This document shows positions 49,478 to 59,556 of a stretch of DNA of 64,000 nucleotides, in pieces. The notes under the pieces are model-generated. The model made no database searches. It was not told the origin of the DNA and saw nothing but the letters and a program-made list of their open reading frames with translations. The DNA comes from a virus. The DNA lies in IMG/VR virus record IMGVR_UViG_3300045256_000135, positions 62,001-126,000 of that record; one strand, given 5' to 3'. Position numbers and translations under genes: made by a program. The stretch's first letter is position 1. Every line of letters starts with the position of its first letter.

Positions 49478-50259
49478 TGGCGCTCGCAGATTTGGCTTCA
49501 GCACTGACTCAGTCACTTTTTAACAAAGGTGATGGTCTTCAACCGGTTCGAGTCCCAATGGTGTTCTCTTGCACTAGTTGGAGAGCACGGAACATACCAC
49601 CGCTTGCGTTTAGAGTCAACCCTCACCAAGTGGTATTCAAACAAGCGAAGCGTATCTCGAAGAAGAACACTCGAGGTGGGACCGTTTACTGGCACTGGGC
49701 CGACGATCAGGGATCCGACAACGACATCCTGGAGATGCAGTTTCGTGGTAGAACTGGTTCGATTCTGAACAAACCAAACGATGCTAGTGCAGCACCAGGT
49801 GGACCAGCATCAGCCAACTCTCCACTTGTCGGACTAACCAATCCAATCAGTCAAGACAACCCCACTCCAACTGCTGGTGCAACAAAACACTATCAGTGGG
49901 CTCGATTGTATCAGTTGACTAGCCTCCCGACTCTGGACAAAGAGCTGAACCAACTCAACCTGTCTACCGTAATCTACAGAAGCCCACTCTTTCCCAACCC
50001 TGTTCAGTTTACGGGGTTCTTCAACCAAGTCTTGGACTTTGACGAAGTTGCCGAACGTCCGTTTATGACTGAGTATTCGTTCACGTTTGTGGTTCAGAAG
50101 ACACAACCAAACCTAAACACGCTGACTGAGTACCTAGCGCAGGCTCTGCTGATCAACCCACAACAGTCTGCTGCAATCAACAATGCAGTAGCAACAGCTA
50201 ATGCACAACAACAAGCGAACACTGGAGCTGTAACAGGGTCAAACACGAGAAATGGCTGA
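49477..50259 (+). CDS. Probable distal tail/baseplate protein
   Basis: A 260-residue protein placed between two tape-measure-like genes. It begins with a helix and then strands (FRVNPHQVVFKQAKRIS, GGTVYWHWADDQG, ILEMQFRGRTG), followed by a proline-rich loop and a strand-rich end (YSFTFVVQKTQP). The RVNP...GG-x-x-x-W pattern recalls LysM-bearing or tube-initiator baseplate proteins of contractile phages. The exact role is not certain. It starts in the stop codon of tape measure 1. Confidence 0.6.
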   Translation: MALADLASALTQSLFNKGDGLQPVRVPMVFSCTSWRARNIPPLAFRVNPHQVVFKQAKRISKKNTRGGTVYWHWADDQGSDNDILEMQFRGRTGSILNKPNDASAAPGGPASANSPLVGLTNPISQDNPTPTAGATKHYQWARLYQLTSLPTLDKELNQLNLSTVIYRSPLFPNPVQFTGFFNQVLDFDEVAERPFMTEYSFTFVVQKTQPNLNTLTEYLAQALLINPQQSAAINNAVATANAQQQANTGAVTGSNTRNG

Positions 50260-52417
50260 CATCAAGCTTGAAGGTGCGGTCGACCGATTTAAGAAGCTCG
50301 GAAATGAGCTAGAAAAGCTAATCTCGAGCAAAATCTCGGTAAACGACTCCCTCGCTTCTGTAATTGCTAAGTACAATCAGCCGTCTCCAGCAGAGGTAGA
50401 AGTCCTGCGAACTGAGTTGGTCACAAAGCAAAGAGAGCTGAAAGAGTATGCTCCCTTGTTTGGTGATCGCAGTACTTTGAAGCAAGCGCTCGAATTGAAT
50501 CAGATTCACCAGAAGGTGGTGGATGTTCAAAAAGCAATGCGTATGGGCATTGTGGACATCGAAGCGGGTGAGGAGCAGCTAGCAAAGCTCAGACATGAGA
50601 TGAGTCTTGCTGAGCTAAAAGCACACTCTTTTAGCATGTCTGGCTTGACAGATGAACAGGGTGGTAAAAGTAGCGGTGGGCTTGGATCAAAGCTAGAGGC
50701 TGGAGCAACTGAAGGCATAAACGCAGCAATCACAAAAGTATGCTCAACAATCAGTGGCGAGGCTGCCGGAATTGCGGAAGGTTTACTCGGTTTGTCATCA
50801 GCTCTTCCGGTGGCCGGTGGTCTGTTTGGCTTACTGATGTACGGTGTTAAGGAGCACGATAGACTTCAGCAACAGTCTGGTGCTTTGCTGAACGTCGTGA
50901 GTGCTTACGGAGCAGAAAGCTATCGGAAGTCGATAGCTTGGCTTGACGGTTTTCAAGAGCGAGCCCAGAAATTCTACGGTATTAGTCGAGGAGCAGTTCT
51001 AAGCATCGTTTCGCAATACGTAAACGCAGGCGTAAGCTTGTCTGATTTTCTTTCGGTTTATGATGCTAGCTTAGGCGAAGTGGGGACTAATGCCGTCACA
51101 GCAACCCTAGCTCTGGATAGGACCTTCGAATTGGCAAATGGGTTCACTGCTCGCGGAGCCATTGCACAGATGCGTGCTCATGGCTACTCGATGCATGATG
51201 CCGTGTCTAGAATGGCCTTGATGGAGTCTGCCGTAGCAAAAGCAGGGCTTGGAGTTGAGCGAACTATCACTTGGGCTCTCCAAGCTGCTCAAAACGTGCG
51301 TAGGTTTGGTATAGACGCACAGCAACTAGTAGAAGCATCAATCGCGTTCAGCAGATCACGGAGAAACAAAGGCCTCGGCCAGCAAACTGGTGTTGCACAG
51401 GGTCTGTCCGAATTCACACAGGGACTCTCTTCGTTGTCGACCGCTCGTGAGCTGTGGATGGCGGAACAACTTGGGTACGGTAAGGGTCTACTTGGTCGAT
51501 GGGCTATGCGTGACATGTTGAAGAACGTTGATTCAACTCGTCTCTTGCAGATTGCTAAGATGTTCAGAGATGAAGCTGTCAGGTCTGGTGGAGATGAGAC
51601 TAATGCTCGATTCTTCCTTGAGCGGCAGGGTTTCGGGTTTGAAGGAGCTAGAGCTATCTACGAGCTGGGGGATTTGACTAACAAGGACTTGAAGTTGTCT
51701 GAGCTTGATGCGCAAGCTCTTGGAAACCTCCGCTCTGCATTTGTTGACGAGGGCAGTAAGGTTTCTGAAAATCAACGAAAACTGAACGCGATTTTGGCGA
51801 GTATGCGAACTGTTGCTCAAACCTCTATGAGCATCCTCAGTGACGCGGTTGCGTTTGTGATTGTTGGTGTAGAGTCGCTTCCGTATATCATGTTGGGTAC
51901 CGGTGCTCAGAGAAGGGCAGCATATGCTGAGCTAGAGAGGATCACAGGTGATCTGACCGGAAACGCAGCACTGTTTTGGTCTGGCTTGAAAAGCACCGGC
52001 GAAGGGATAGGCCAGATTCTTGAGCCACACATTCGACCAATTGTCAAAGCATTGGTGTTTGATCCAAAAGTCTCACTAGCACAAAGGGACGCTGCCATAC
52101 AAGCTGCTTCAGATACTGAGAAGCACACTAATCGAGTTGCCGCTTGGCAGAATCCAGTACTCAGACCGGTTGGTGATGCAATGCTATTTGGAGCAAAGAC
52201 AGTTAACCAGGGTCTAAAGGCAACAGGGGCTGATACAACTGACACGGACAAGTGGGGAATTGTCTCTGATCAGAGGATTCAAAAGACCGAACAAACGAGA
52301 GATGAGGCCGATAGCAATGGACCACATTCGATGGCACCAGTTATCAAGCGGCGGATGCACCCTGGAGCTGATTCAGCTGATTCAGTACGTGTTCAAGTGA
52401 CGGTTGCTTATGGCTGA
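50252..52417 (+). CDS. Tape-measure-like protein 2
   Basis: A 721-residue paralog of the protein at 47090, with the same order: coiled coil, glycine-rich hydrophobic segment (ALPVAGGLFGLLMYGV, about 184-199), helical middle with an FQERAQKFYGIS stretch, the RFFLERQGFGFEGARAI region and a second hydrophobic segment near 523-550. It overlaps the previous gene by eight bases. Either it forms a mixed tape-measure assembly with the others, or it has a different role in the tail tip. Confidence 0.78.
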   Translation: MADIKLEGAVDRFKKLGNELEKLISSKISVNDSLASVIAKYNQPSPAEVEVLRTELVTKQRELKEYAPLFGDRSTLKQALELNQIHQKVVDVQKAMRMGIVDIEAGEEQLAKLRHEMSLAELKAHSFSMSGLTDEQGGKSSGGLGSKLEAGATEGINAAITKVCSTISGEAAGIAEGLLGLSSALPVAGGLFGLLMYGVKEHDRLQQQSGALLNVVSAYGAESYRKSIAWLDGFQERAQKFYGISRGAVLSIVSQYVNAGVSLSDFLSVYDASLGEVGTNAVTATLALDRTFELANGFTARGAIAQMRAHGYSMHDAVSRMALMESAVAKAGLGVERTITWALQAAQNVRRFGIDAQQLVEASIAFSRSRRNKGLGQQTGVAQGLSEFTQGLSSLSTARELWMAEQLGYGKGLLGRWAMRDMLKNVDSTRLLQIAKMFRDEAVRSGGDETNARFFLERQGFGFEGARAIYELGDLTNKDLKLSELDAQALGNLRSAFVDEGSKVSENQRKLNAILASMRTVAQTSMSILSDAVAFVIVGVESLPYIMLGTGAQRRAAYAELERITGDLTGNAALFWSGLKSTGEGIGQILEPHIRPIVKALVFDPKVSLAQRDAAIQAASDTEKHTNRVAAWQNPVLRPVGDAMLFGAKTVNQGLKATGADTTDTDKWGIVSDQRIQKTEQTRDEADSNGPHSMAPVIKRRMHPGADSADSVRVQVTVAYG

Positions 52418-55019
52418 TTTGCATTCATTGACTGCAGCCCTGCAAGGATTCGGGGCTGGAATGGTCAAGCTGAATGGTTTGCTTGGAAAGTTCTCAGAGA
52501 CTCGAGAGAAGTGGCTAGAGAAACCTGTTGAACTTCCAGCACCTCCACAGCCAAAGCACCCTCTCGGTGATGAGCATCAAGAGCTTCTTGACATCAAGCT
52601 CGACGCTGGGAAGATTGGTGGACTACTCGAAGAGAGTTACTTCGAGCAGATGGCTACTATTCAGGTTCAGATCAGTGAGGTGAATGCTGCTGTTCGTTTG
52701 GGTGTGGTTGATAAGAAGCATGCGTCAGAGCTGCTAGCAGAGCTGGAAGAGAAGTATGCTACTCTTGGTCGTGAAGCAAAAGCGCACGACTTTGGTGGTG
52801 CTGGCGCAGTGGAGCTTCTTCGGCAGGTGTCAGACGCTCCAAACAAAGCCATGCAGTTCGTGAAGGATCAGTTTGCTGGAATCGCAACTGGCACTTTGGG
52901 GCTTGCAGCAGGTTTACCAATAGCTGGTGGTCTGTTTGGTTTGCTGATGTACGGTGTCACTGAAAAAGATCGTATGGCGGTGCAAGCTGGTGAACTGACG
53001 AACATTATGTCTGCGTCTGGTAGATCGGTATCGTCTAGTTTTCTGCAATTTTACGCCAGTTTCCAAGAGAATGCTCAGCAATTCATGGGCATGAGCAGAA
53101 GCGATGTTCAGTCGATTATCTCGACTCTTGTGCAATCAGGGGCAGTGCTAGATGGGTTAAGCACTAACTGGCACTCAGAGCTGGGGGTTGTTGGGCATGA
53201 CGTGATTACGATGTCTCTAGCGTTTGATAAGCTCTTTGAGGAGGCCACGGGGACAACGATCAGTGAGGCTATAGAAACCTCTCGAAACTACGGGGTAAGT
53301 CTAGAATCAGCCACGCTATCTATGATCAAGATCGGGTTCTCTGCAAGTAAGGCTGGAACATCGATCTCTGGCTTCATGAAATACGTGACGGATCTAGAGC
53401 CACAGCTTCGCTATTACAGAGCTGACGCTGAATCGATTGCAGCACTCACTATCTCTCTTCAGGAGGAGTACGAAAACGCGGGGATGGTAGCCTCTGTTGC
53501 AATGGCGACCGCAAAGCAAGGTATGCAACAGATTAGTCAGGGGTTGTCCAATCTTAGCATTGGTGTGAAGGCTCACGTTGGCGAGCAGTTAGGGCTGGGT
53601 GATGGCGTTGATGCCGCCTACGCTCTGACTGATTCGATTAAGAACGCTGATTCGCAGATGTTCTTCAGCACGTTGAAGCAGATCGCCTCACTCGCCGAAA
53701 AAGAGACAAAAGGTACTGGTACTGAGCTCCTGAGTCCAGACGATAAGATCCGCTATTACCTAGAGAACCAGCTTGGGATGGGTTTCGAGGGTGCTTTGGC
53801 TCTATCCAAGATTCTGAAAATGCAAAGCTCTCAAGCAAAGCTTGGAGAAGTTGAAGCGTCGGATTGGGCGTTGTTACGAGACTCGTTCAAGACTGAAGCA
53901 GAGAAGCAGTCCGAGCTAGAGAAGGACAAGAACGAGATTCTGAAGGGGATGGCGAACGTTGGGCAGGGCATGCTTGGCACGCTTCTCTCGTTTTCTGGAT
54001 TTGCGATTATTGCGATCAAGGGCCTGTTCTCGATGCAGTATGGTGATTGGAATGCCATGTTAGCCAATTTTGGAGGGCAAGCGTTGTCGGCTGGGCTAGG
54101 CGCTATTGACGTTGATATCACATCAATCAACTTCGTTCCGAGATCTGCTCAAAATCTGGCAGTTTACCAAAAAGAGCAGGAATTCTTCAATCAGATGGGT
54201 GACCAGTTCCACCAGGTGGTTACAGGTACCAGCATGATTGGAAATGGCATCGGAAAGATTGCGTATCCACTCATTGTACCGTTATTAAAAGCACTAGGTT
54301 ACAAGTCTGGCTGGACTTCAATTGTTGGACAAGCTGCGGGACAGACAATTGCAAACTTTGACGCCGCAGTAGCTAAGGCAGCTCCAGGTGTTTACAAAAC
54401 CCTTGCTGATGCTCCAAAGAAGTTGGTTCAAGCTGATGGCAAATACACTGCCTACGCACCAGCTGGTTCAACACTGGTTGAGACCAAAAAGATGCCTGTA
54501 ACCTACGAGCAAGTCAGGGCTGCGGTTGCTGAGGCGTTCAAGCAAGTGACTGGTGCTATGCCGTCAGAAGAGCTAGCTGACACATTAGCCGCGCAGGCGT
54601 GGTTTGAATCGGGTCAAACAGGTGGGCTCTACAACTACAACTTCGGCGGTGTGAAAGGAAAAGGCACAACGGGGCAAACTGCTCTGTTTGCAACCCATGA
54701 AGTGATCAACGGTGAGACCTTAGCTGTGAAGGACTTCTTTCGAGCATACGAAACCCTGCTCGATGGTGCCATTGACTACGTCAAGATCCTCAAAGGTCGC
54801 TATCAGTCTGCGATTGACGCTGCTCAGCATGGGGATGTTGAAGGGTACGTACACAAGCTGAAGGAACGTGGTTACTTCACTGGTGATGAAGCGAAGTACA
54901 AGCAGTTCATTTCGTCGATCATCAAAGCACACCAGAAACCCAAAGTTAACGTCACAGCAACGATGAACAAGACGCCAGACGGCAACGAAGTAAGAGTCGT
55001 TACGCAGATCTCTCATTAG
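52410..55019 (+). CDS. Tape-measure-like protein 3 with glucosaminidase-like domain
   Basis: An 869-residue paralog. ATG 52410 is chosen over a TTG at 52404. It has the shared core (GLPIAGGLFGLLMYGVTEKDRM, about 169-189) and the second hydrophobic segment (about 519-545). The end, about 700-847, is a separate domain resembling GH73-type or FlgJ-like N-acetylglucosaminidases: AQAWFESGQTGG with E733, NYNFGGVKG, FRAYETL, and a GYFTGDEAKYKQF end typical of this family. Such a domain lets a tail penetrate peptidoglycan. The last gene of its run. Confidence 0.82.
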   Translation: MADLHSLTAALQGFGAGMVKLNGLLGKFSETREKWLEKPVELPAPPQPKHPLGDEHQELLDIKLDAGKIGGLLEESYFEQMATIQVQISEVNAAVRLGVVDKKHASELLAELEEKYATLGREAKAHDFGGAGAVELLRQVSDAPNKAMQFVKDQFAGIATGTLGLAAGLPIAGGLFGLLMYGVTEKDRMAVQAGELTNIMSASGRSVSSSFLQFYASFQENAQQFMGMSRSDVQSIISTLVQSGAVLDGLSTNWHSELGVVGHDVITMSLAFDKLFEEATGTTISEAIETSRNYGVSLESATLSMIKIGFSASKAGTSISGFMKYVTDLEPQLRYYRADAESIAALTISLQEEYENAGMVASVAMATAKQGMQQISQGLSNLSIGVKAHVGEQLGLGDGVDAAYALTDSIKNADSQMFFSTLKQIASLAEKETKGTGTELLSPDDKIRYYLENQLGMGFEGALALSKILKMQSSQAKLGEVEASDWALLRDSFKTEAEKQSELEKDKNEILKGMANVGQGMLGTLLSFSGFAIIAIKGLFSMQYGDWNAMLANFGGQALSAGLGAIDVDITSINFVPRSAQNLAVYQKEQEFFNQMGDQFHQVVTGTSMIGNGIGKIAYPLIVPLLKALGYKSGWTSIVGQAAGQTIANFDAAVAKAAPGVYKTLADAPKKLVQADGKYTAYAPAGSTLVETKKMPVTYEQVRAAVAEAFKQVTGAMPSEELADTLAAQAWFESGQTGGLYNYNFGGVKGKGTTGQTALFATHEVINGETLAVKDFFRAYETLLDGAIDYVKILKGRYQSAIDAAQHGDVEGYVHKLKERGYFTGDEAKYKQFISSIIKAHQKPKVNVTATMNKTPDGNEVRVVTQISH

Positions 55020-55100
55020 TCTTTAAGAGTGGTTAAACCCACAGCTTACTATATAGCTACGTCAACCTGGAACAGTGTGTAAGACAGGTATGGAGAGAAC

Positions 55101-57581
55101 ATGTCTAGGGCTACTGGTGTAGAACAGGGCAAGGTACGGAACTTCTTCCCTGCCTACCGAGTGTTCATTGCTGGGGTCGAAGTAACAAGACTTTGCTCGT
55201 CAGTGCGGAACAGCTGGTCAGACCACAACCCAGCACAGGTGGTTGTCGAGCTTGTTAACCCAAACCAGTTGATGACTCTGACAGCGTACGACATGCTGCT
55301 GATTGCTGCGTACAAGCAACAAGCAGTGTCCCAGGCTCTCGCCGAACTGTCAGCAGAATTTAACTCGAGATTGTTGCGGCTTGGGTCAGAGAACGTATTC
55401 CAGAGAGCGCTGGGGGAGCTACAGGATCAGTTTCCCATTGATCCCCAGGACGTCTTGAACTACTATGCTGACATTGCGCGTCAAGATTTGATTTTTCCTC
55501 AGGTGGGGAATTTGCCACCTCCACTCGATATCTTCGCCGATCTGAAAAACACGATTCTAGCGAAGAAGCTTGAGTTGGTGTATCAGCAGGGCACAATTGG
55601 CATTGATGGTCAGCCCTTACCGAACGAAGCTTTCTTCAAGTACCCAATGGTTCAAGGGCAGTGGATCTGGCATACTGAGGATCCAGTAGTCGTTGCAGTT
55701 CGAGATGTCGCGGACCCGAGCAGGTGGTATTGGTTTGGTCGTGGAACAATCACGGACATCTCTGAAGACGAAGACGAGAACATGCAGTCGAAGCTCAACA
55801 TTACTGTTGAGGGTGTTCTCAAACCGTTCAGAAATTCCCGTGTAGCAAACTTCACTGGCGCAATTTTGTCACCACGAGAATTCAAAACTGCAGCTGGGGA
55901 CGTAACTACGATCAGTCCAGAGGATTACTCTCAGATCCAGAATGCAAGCTATACCAACTTTCTGCAAAACCTCACGATTCAACAGATCGTGGAGATCATG
56001 GTGTTTGGATCTCAGTCGGTGCTTGACGACTTGGGTCAGGCAGTGCGAGCTGTGCAGCAGGGTGATGAGCCAGAAGCTCTGCTGCAAGAACGCTTCGGTA
56101 TACCTGTAAACTCTGAGGGAGCTATCTCTGATCAGGCGATCTCTGCGTTTCAGCAACAACTGCGGAATCTGAATATCTCTGGATTAGGTGGATTCAAACG
56201 TTTTTCTCGGGTTTCTGGTGTGGACGTACGAATTCTGGGTGGCGGAAACGCAGACAATGCTTCGGACGTTGTTCTTGGTACTCAGACACCGTCTCTCAGT
56301 GAGTGGCACAAGCTGCTAGATAATGAGATCACTACTGCAGACTTCTACAACATGTACATTCCAGACGCTGTTCAGACCGGCGTTACGTCGAACACGTCTG
56401 GCAGGCCTGTGCCACCCCTACAGTGGTTGGCACAAGGTACAGTTCGAGGCAACCAGCTGAATTTGAACACACAAGTTGACCAAGGAACACTGCTAGAGCA
56501 GGTGATCACCGCAATCGGAACGCACCCAGAAAACTACCCAATTCGTCAACGTGTCCTAATGCTGCTCCCGGCAAACTTGGGCGCCAGATTGGGGCGGAAG
56601 GTGCTAGACCTAGAGATAGCAAACTCAGCTGGCTCTGTAGCAGAATTCTACGACAGATTATCCTTGCTTCAGCAGATTCTCAGCAGAATGGAGTTCTCGT
56701 TTTACGACACACCTCGAGGTGACGTAGTGATTGAGATGCCATTGTACGACTTTGAACCTAGACACTTTGCTAACACCAACGAGCTTTCTGATCAGTACAC
56801 TGAGGGTCCAACTGGAACAGGAAACGTCACCCAAACGTTTACCAATGTTGAGGAGCAACTTACAGCTGACGCTGCATTCCAAGAGCTTACGGCCATTGAG
56901 AAAGCGAATCTTGAGTCAGTTGTGCCAACCACGACTGCGTATGATCGAACCTTTCGGATCTTTCCGTTCGAACAGATCCGGATCAATATCACTCGCAGTG
57001 ATCAAGACGCAAAGACTGTTTGGGTGGCAACACCTAGATGGACCGAGGCAATTGCTAGAGATGGTTCACAAGCATCTCGACAAAGGGTTGCAGTTGCTCT
57101 GCCGAATTTGATCCCGTTGTACGGTATCCGCGTAGAGCAAGGAGACCCACCAGGCAATATTCGAACGGATGAAGCTGCACGACTCTACTGCTACCTGCAA
57201 CTGATGAAGTGCAATGCGGATATTGTCAGTCTTCGTGTGCCATGTTTGCCAAATTGGGGAGCATGGCTAAACCGCCCGGTGCAAGTCGACTCTCGCAACA
57301 TCATTGGATCGACCAAGTCAATCACGCACTCCATTGTCTGGCAGTCGGATTGTTCGACGGAGTATGGGTTCTGGCACTGCAAGTTTTGGGATGGACGATT
57401 TGTACCAACAGCTACAGGTCCTAGAAAGCTGTATTCTACGTTTGGTGGGGTGAACTCCCAACCCTTCAACTACTCGTATCTCCTGCAAATCGACAAGATC
57501 TCAGCAGCACTTGGAGCTCAACCTGGCCAAGCTGATGCAAATCTCAGTGCAGTCTTTGACACGATTAGGAATGGACGATGA
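55101..57581 (+). CDS. Baseplate hub protein
   Basis: An 826-residue protein following the tape measures, with GGAGAG upstream of the ATG. The start VFIAGVEVTRLCSSVRNSWSD and later FGRGTITDISEDEDEN blocks resemble hub proteins (T4 gp27 / gpD type), which form the ring at the tail tip. A large insert at about 280-470 and a C-terminal CDFG-less strand region follow. The spike gene follows with an ATGA overlap, as expected for hub-spike pairs. A 79-base gap before the gene shows a weak TACTAT box. Confidence 0.8.
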   Translation: MSRATGVEQGKVRNFFPAYRVFIAGVEVTRLCSSVRNSWSDHNPAQVVVELVNPNQLMTLTAYDMLLIAAYKQQAVSQALAELSAEFNSRLLRLGSENVFQRALGELQDQFPIDPQDVLNYYADIARQDLIFPQVGNLPPPLDIFADLKNTILAKKLELVYQQGTIGIDGQPLPNEAFFKYPMVQGQWIWHTEDPVVVAVRDVADPSRWYWFGRGTITDISEDEDENMQSKLNITVEGVLKPFRNSRVANFTGAILSPREFKTAAGDVTTISPEDYSQIQNASYTNFLQNLTIQQIVEIMVFGSQSVLDDLGQAVRAVQQGDEPEALLQERFGIPVNSEGAISDQAISAFQQQLRNLNISGLGGFKRFSRVSGVDVRILGGGNADNASDVVLGTQTPSLSEWHKLLDNEITTADFYNMYIPDAVQTGVTSNTSGRPVPPLQWLAQGTVRGNQLNLNTQVDQGTLLEQVITAIGTHPENYPIRQRVLMLLPANLGARLGRKVLDLEIANSAGSVAEFYDRLSLLQQILSRMEFSFYDTPRGDVVIEMPLYDFEPRHFANTNELSDQYTEGPTGTGNVTQTFTNVEEQLTADAAFQELTAIEKANLESVVPTTTAYDRTFRIFPFEQIRINITRSDQDAKTVWVATPRWTEAIARDGSQASRQRVAVALPNLIPLYGIRVEQGDPPGNIRTDEAARLYCYLQLMKCNADIVSLRVPCLPNWGAWLNRPVQVDSRNIIGSTKSITHSIVWQSDCSTEYGFWHCKFWDGRFVPTATGPRKLYSTFGGVNSQPFNYSYLLQIDKISAALGAQPGQADANLSAVFDTIRNGR

Positions 57582-59011
57582 GACCTAGAACACCGCAAGA
57601 CAAAAACCCAACTACTGCTGCAAGAAACGCGGATCAATTCTACTCTCGGGTCCAAAGAGCGGTTATCACAACCATCGATACGCAGCGAGGAGTTTGCTCG
57701 CTCGAATTCGAGAACACACCTGGAGAGCGGTCCGGTGTAACAGTTCCCATCGGTTGGCTCTCCTTGCCTCGCTCGAGAGCAAGGGCTGCTTGGAGCCGAT
57801 ACATGCCCCAACTCGGGGATGTGGTGCTGGTTGGCTTTGATTCAAACTCAGACGCCAGAATCCTTGGTTATGATGCGATTTCGTATGAGCTTTTGACCAA
57901 GCTACAGGAAGAGGAGAACATTACGTTCTTCGACCTTCAACCGGGTGAGTTTGACAGCAAAAGCTCAGGGAACGCGTATATCAAGGGTGATCGACTTGGG
58001 GTGCTTTTACTTGCTGGTGGTCTTCAGAGCATTGTACTGGACAAGCAGAGACGAGAGTTGGTCGTAAAAGCATCGACCCACAAAGAGGTTCTAGATGCGT
58101 CGATTTCTCGACTTGGTGTGGCAAAACGAACCTCCACCACGAATAGCTCTGACGTAGTAGCTAAGCGTGGGTTTGGGGTTCCTGCTGAACCTAATGGTGC
58201 AACAGCTTCAGCACCTAATCTATACGAGAAGACAGTAGATCTTCGCCAGGTAACCACTGGAGTCCCGTTTGGTACTCCGATGGCCTTTGAGTCTTTGGGC
58301 GATGTACTAGATCCCGATGTGGATGAGATTGAGCAAGGTAACTGGGGAGCTGCTGGCCCAGCTGGAGTCAAGCAGATGAGGGCCACCGGGCAGTTCGTCA
58401 GAGCACTACTTCGAGTATACGACTCAACCCCTAATGGCACAGCTCTGGGGACTCCAGGCCCCGTTGGCGGGTCTGCAAAGCGTCCATTCGAATATGCTAT
58501 TGACGTACTTGGTAATGTTGTCGTGAACCAAGGTCAGCTTGCGTCAGCGGGTGTATTCGCTTACCTACCTATAAGTGTAGAGCTTCAAACTCTGCTGTTC
58601 ACACTTCACACTGCTACCGCAAAACTTGGGGACAAAAACACCGCTACCGAGCCAGTTGTATGTGGCAACTTGTTCTTAGACGCTACGTCTACGTTCATGA
58701 CAGCACATGCTACATACATAGCTGCAGTTGAAGCGTGGTCAGCAGCAGTAACCGCATACAACGTTGCGGTTGGAGGTGCATTTGCAACAGCTGGTTCAGG
58801 AAGCGGCTTGATTACTCCAGCTATTGCTGCTACAATGGCTGCTGCCGCTACTGCGTATGGGTTAGCTGAAGTCAACTTCGCAGCTGCTACTACAACTTTC
58901 AATGCAGCTATTTCAGCGTATGTTACTGCAGTGACGAATGCTCTGTCTAAGGCAGTTTTTGTCTCGTTGAATCCAGGTGTTCTGCAACCTACGAGTGAGA
59001 AACAGATATGA
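57578..59011 (+). CDS. Baseplate spike protein (OB-fold)
   Basis: A 477-residue protein with a gp5/gpV-like OB-fold near residues 20-100 (SLEFENTPG, PQLGDVVLVGFDSNSDARILGY). The middle has a strand-rich linker, and the C-terminal 130 residues are alanine/threonine-rich repeats (AAAATAYGLAEV) that look like a long helical needle or shaft. No lysozyme motif is present, so this spike probably has no T4-like gp5 enzyme. Confidence 0.8.
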   Translation: MRPRTPQDKNPTTAARNADQFYSRVQRAVITTIDTQRGVCSLEFENTPGERSGVTVPIGWLSLPRSRARAAWSRYMPQLGDVVLVGFDSNSDARILGYDAISYELLTKLQEEENITFFDLQPGEFDSKSSGNAYIKGDRLGVLLLAGGLQSIVLDKQRRELVVKASTHKEVLDASISRLGVAKRTSTTNSSDVVAKRGFGVPAEPNGATASAPNLYEKTVDLRQVTTGVPFGTPMAFESLGDVLDPDVDEIEQGNWGAAGPAGVKQMRATGQFVRALLRVYDSTPNGTALGTPGPVGGSAKRPFEYAIDVLGNVVVNQGQLASAGVFAYLPISVELQTLLFTLHTATAKLGDKNTATEPVVCGNLFLDATSTFMTAHATYIAAVEAWSAAVTAYNVAVGGAFATAGSGSGLITPAIAATMAAAATAYGLAEVNFAAATTTFNAAISAYVTAVTNALSKAVFVSLNPGVLQPTSEKQI

Positions 59012-59511
59012 GCTTCTGCACGGATATCAAGCTGGGCAAGTTCGAGGTGTGTATTGTCAACACACTGTTAAATCTTAGTTCTACTGCACTGCAGCAACTG
59101 CAGAACCTTCTACGAGCTCAGATCCCGATTCTCGACGCCTTGATCTGTGAAGCAATCCTCAGTATCGGATCCGCTGATCTGCAAACCCAACAGCTCCGAA
59201 TACAGTCTGACATAGCACAGCAGGCGATCACCCAAGCGAAGTCAACACTCAACAGCATCCCTCTGGGTACTTTGGACACTGCATGTACTGATTGGGCGAT
59301 TGTGAATGGCTCGATCAACAGTCTGTTTCAGAATGAGATCTTTGCTCGTGCAGACCAATTACTGCAAGAGTTTAAGCGAGCCACCTCAATCCAAAGTGAA
59401 GCTTCAGCTCTGAAAGCCGAGTACGAGGAGCAGAAGCAGTTGCTGTTGGATTTCATCTCTCTGTTAGATTCGATCATTCTCGAAGCAAAGTGTCGAGAAG
59501 CTAAGGCGTGA
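59008..59511 (+). CDS. Helical baseplate-region protein
   Basis: A 167-residue, almost entirely helical protein that overlaps the spike by ATGA. It has a cysteine near each end and a long coiled coil at the C terminus (EEQKQLLLDFISLLDSI). The position between spike and gp25-like genes suggests a baseplate or assembly factor. No family recognised. Confidence 0.7.
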   Translation: MSFCTDIKLGKFEVCIVNTLLNLSSTALQQLQNLLRAQIPILDALICEAILSIGSADLQTQQLRIQSDIAQQAITQAKSTLNSIPLGTLDTACTDWAIVNGSINSLFQNEIFARADQLLQEFKRATSIQSEASALKAEYEEQKQLLLDFISLLDSIILEAKCREAKA

Positions 59512-59537
59512 AACAATCCTTTGGTGGAGGGATTGTT
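59512..59537 (+). promoter_or_regulatory. Stem-loop between baseplate genes
   Basis: AACAATCC and GGATTGTT form a perfect 8-base-pair stem with a 10-base loop directly after the stop codon. No T-run follows. It may be an mRNA processing site in the 45-base gap. Confidence 0.4.
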
Positions 59538-59556
59538 AACATTGTCTTAGCTGGGA

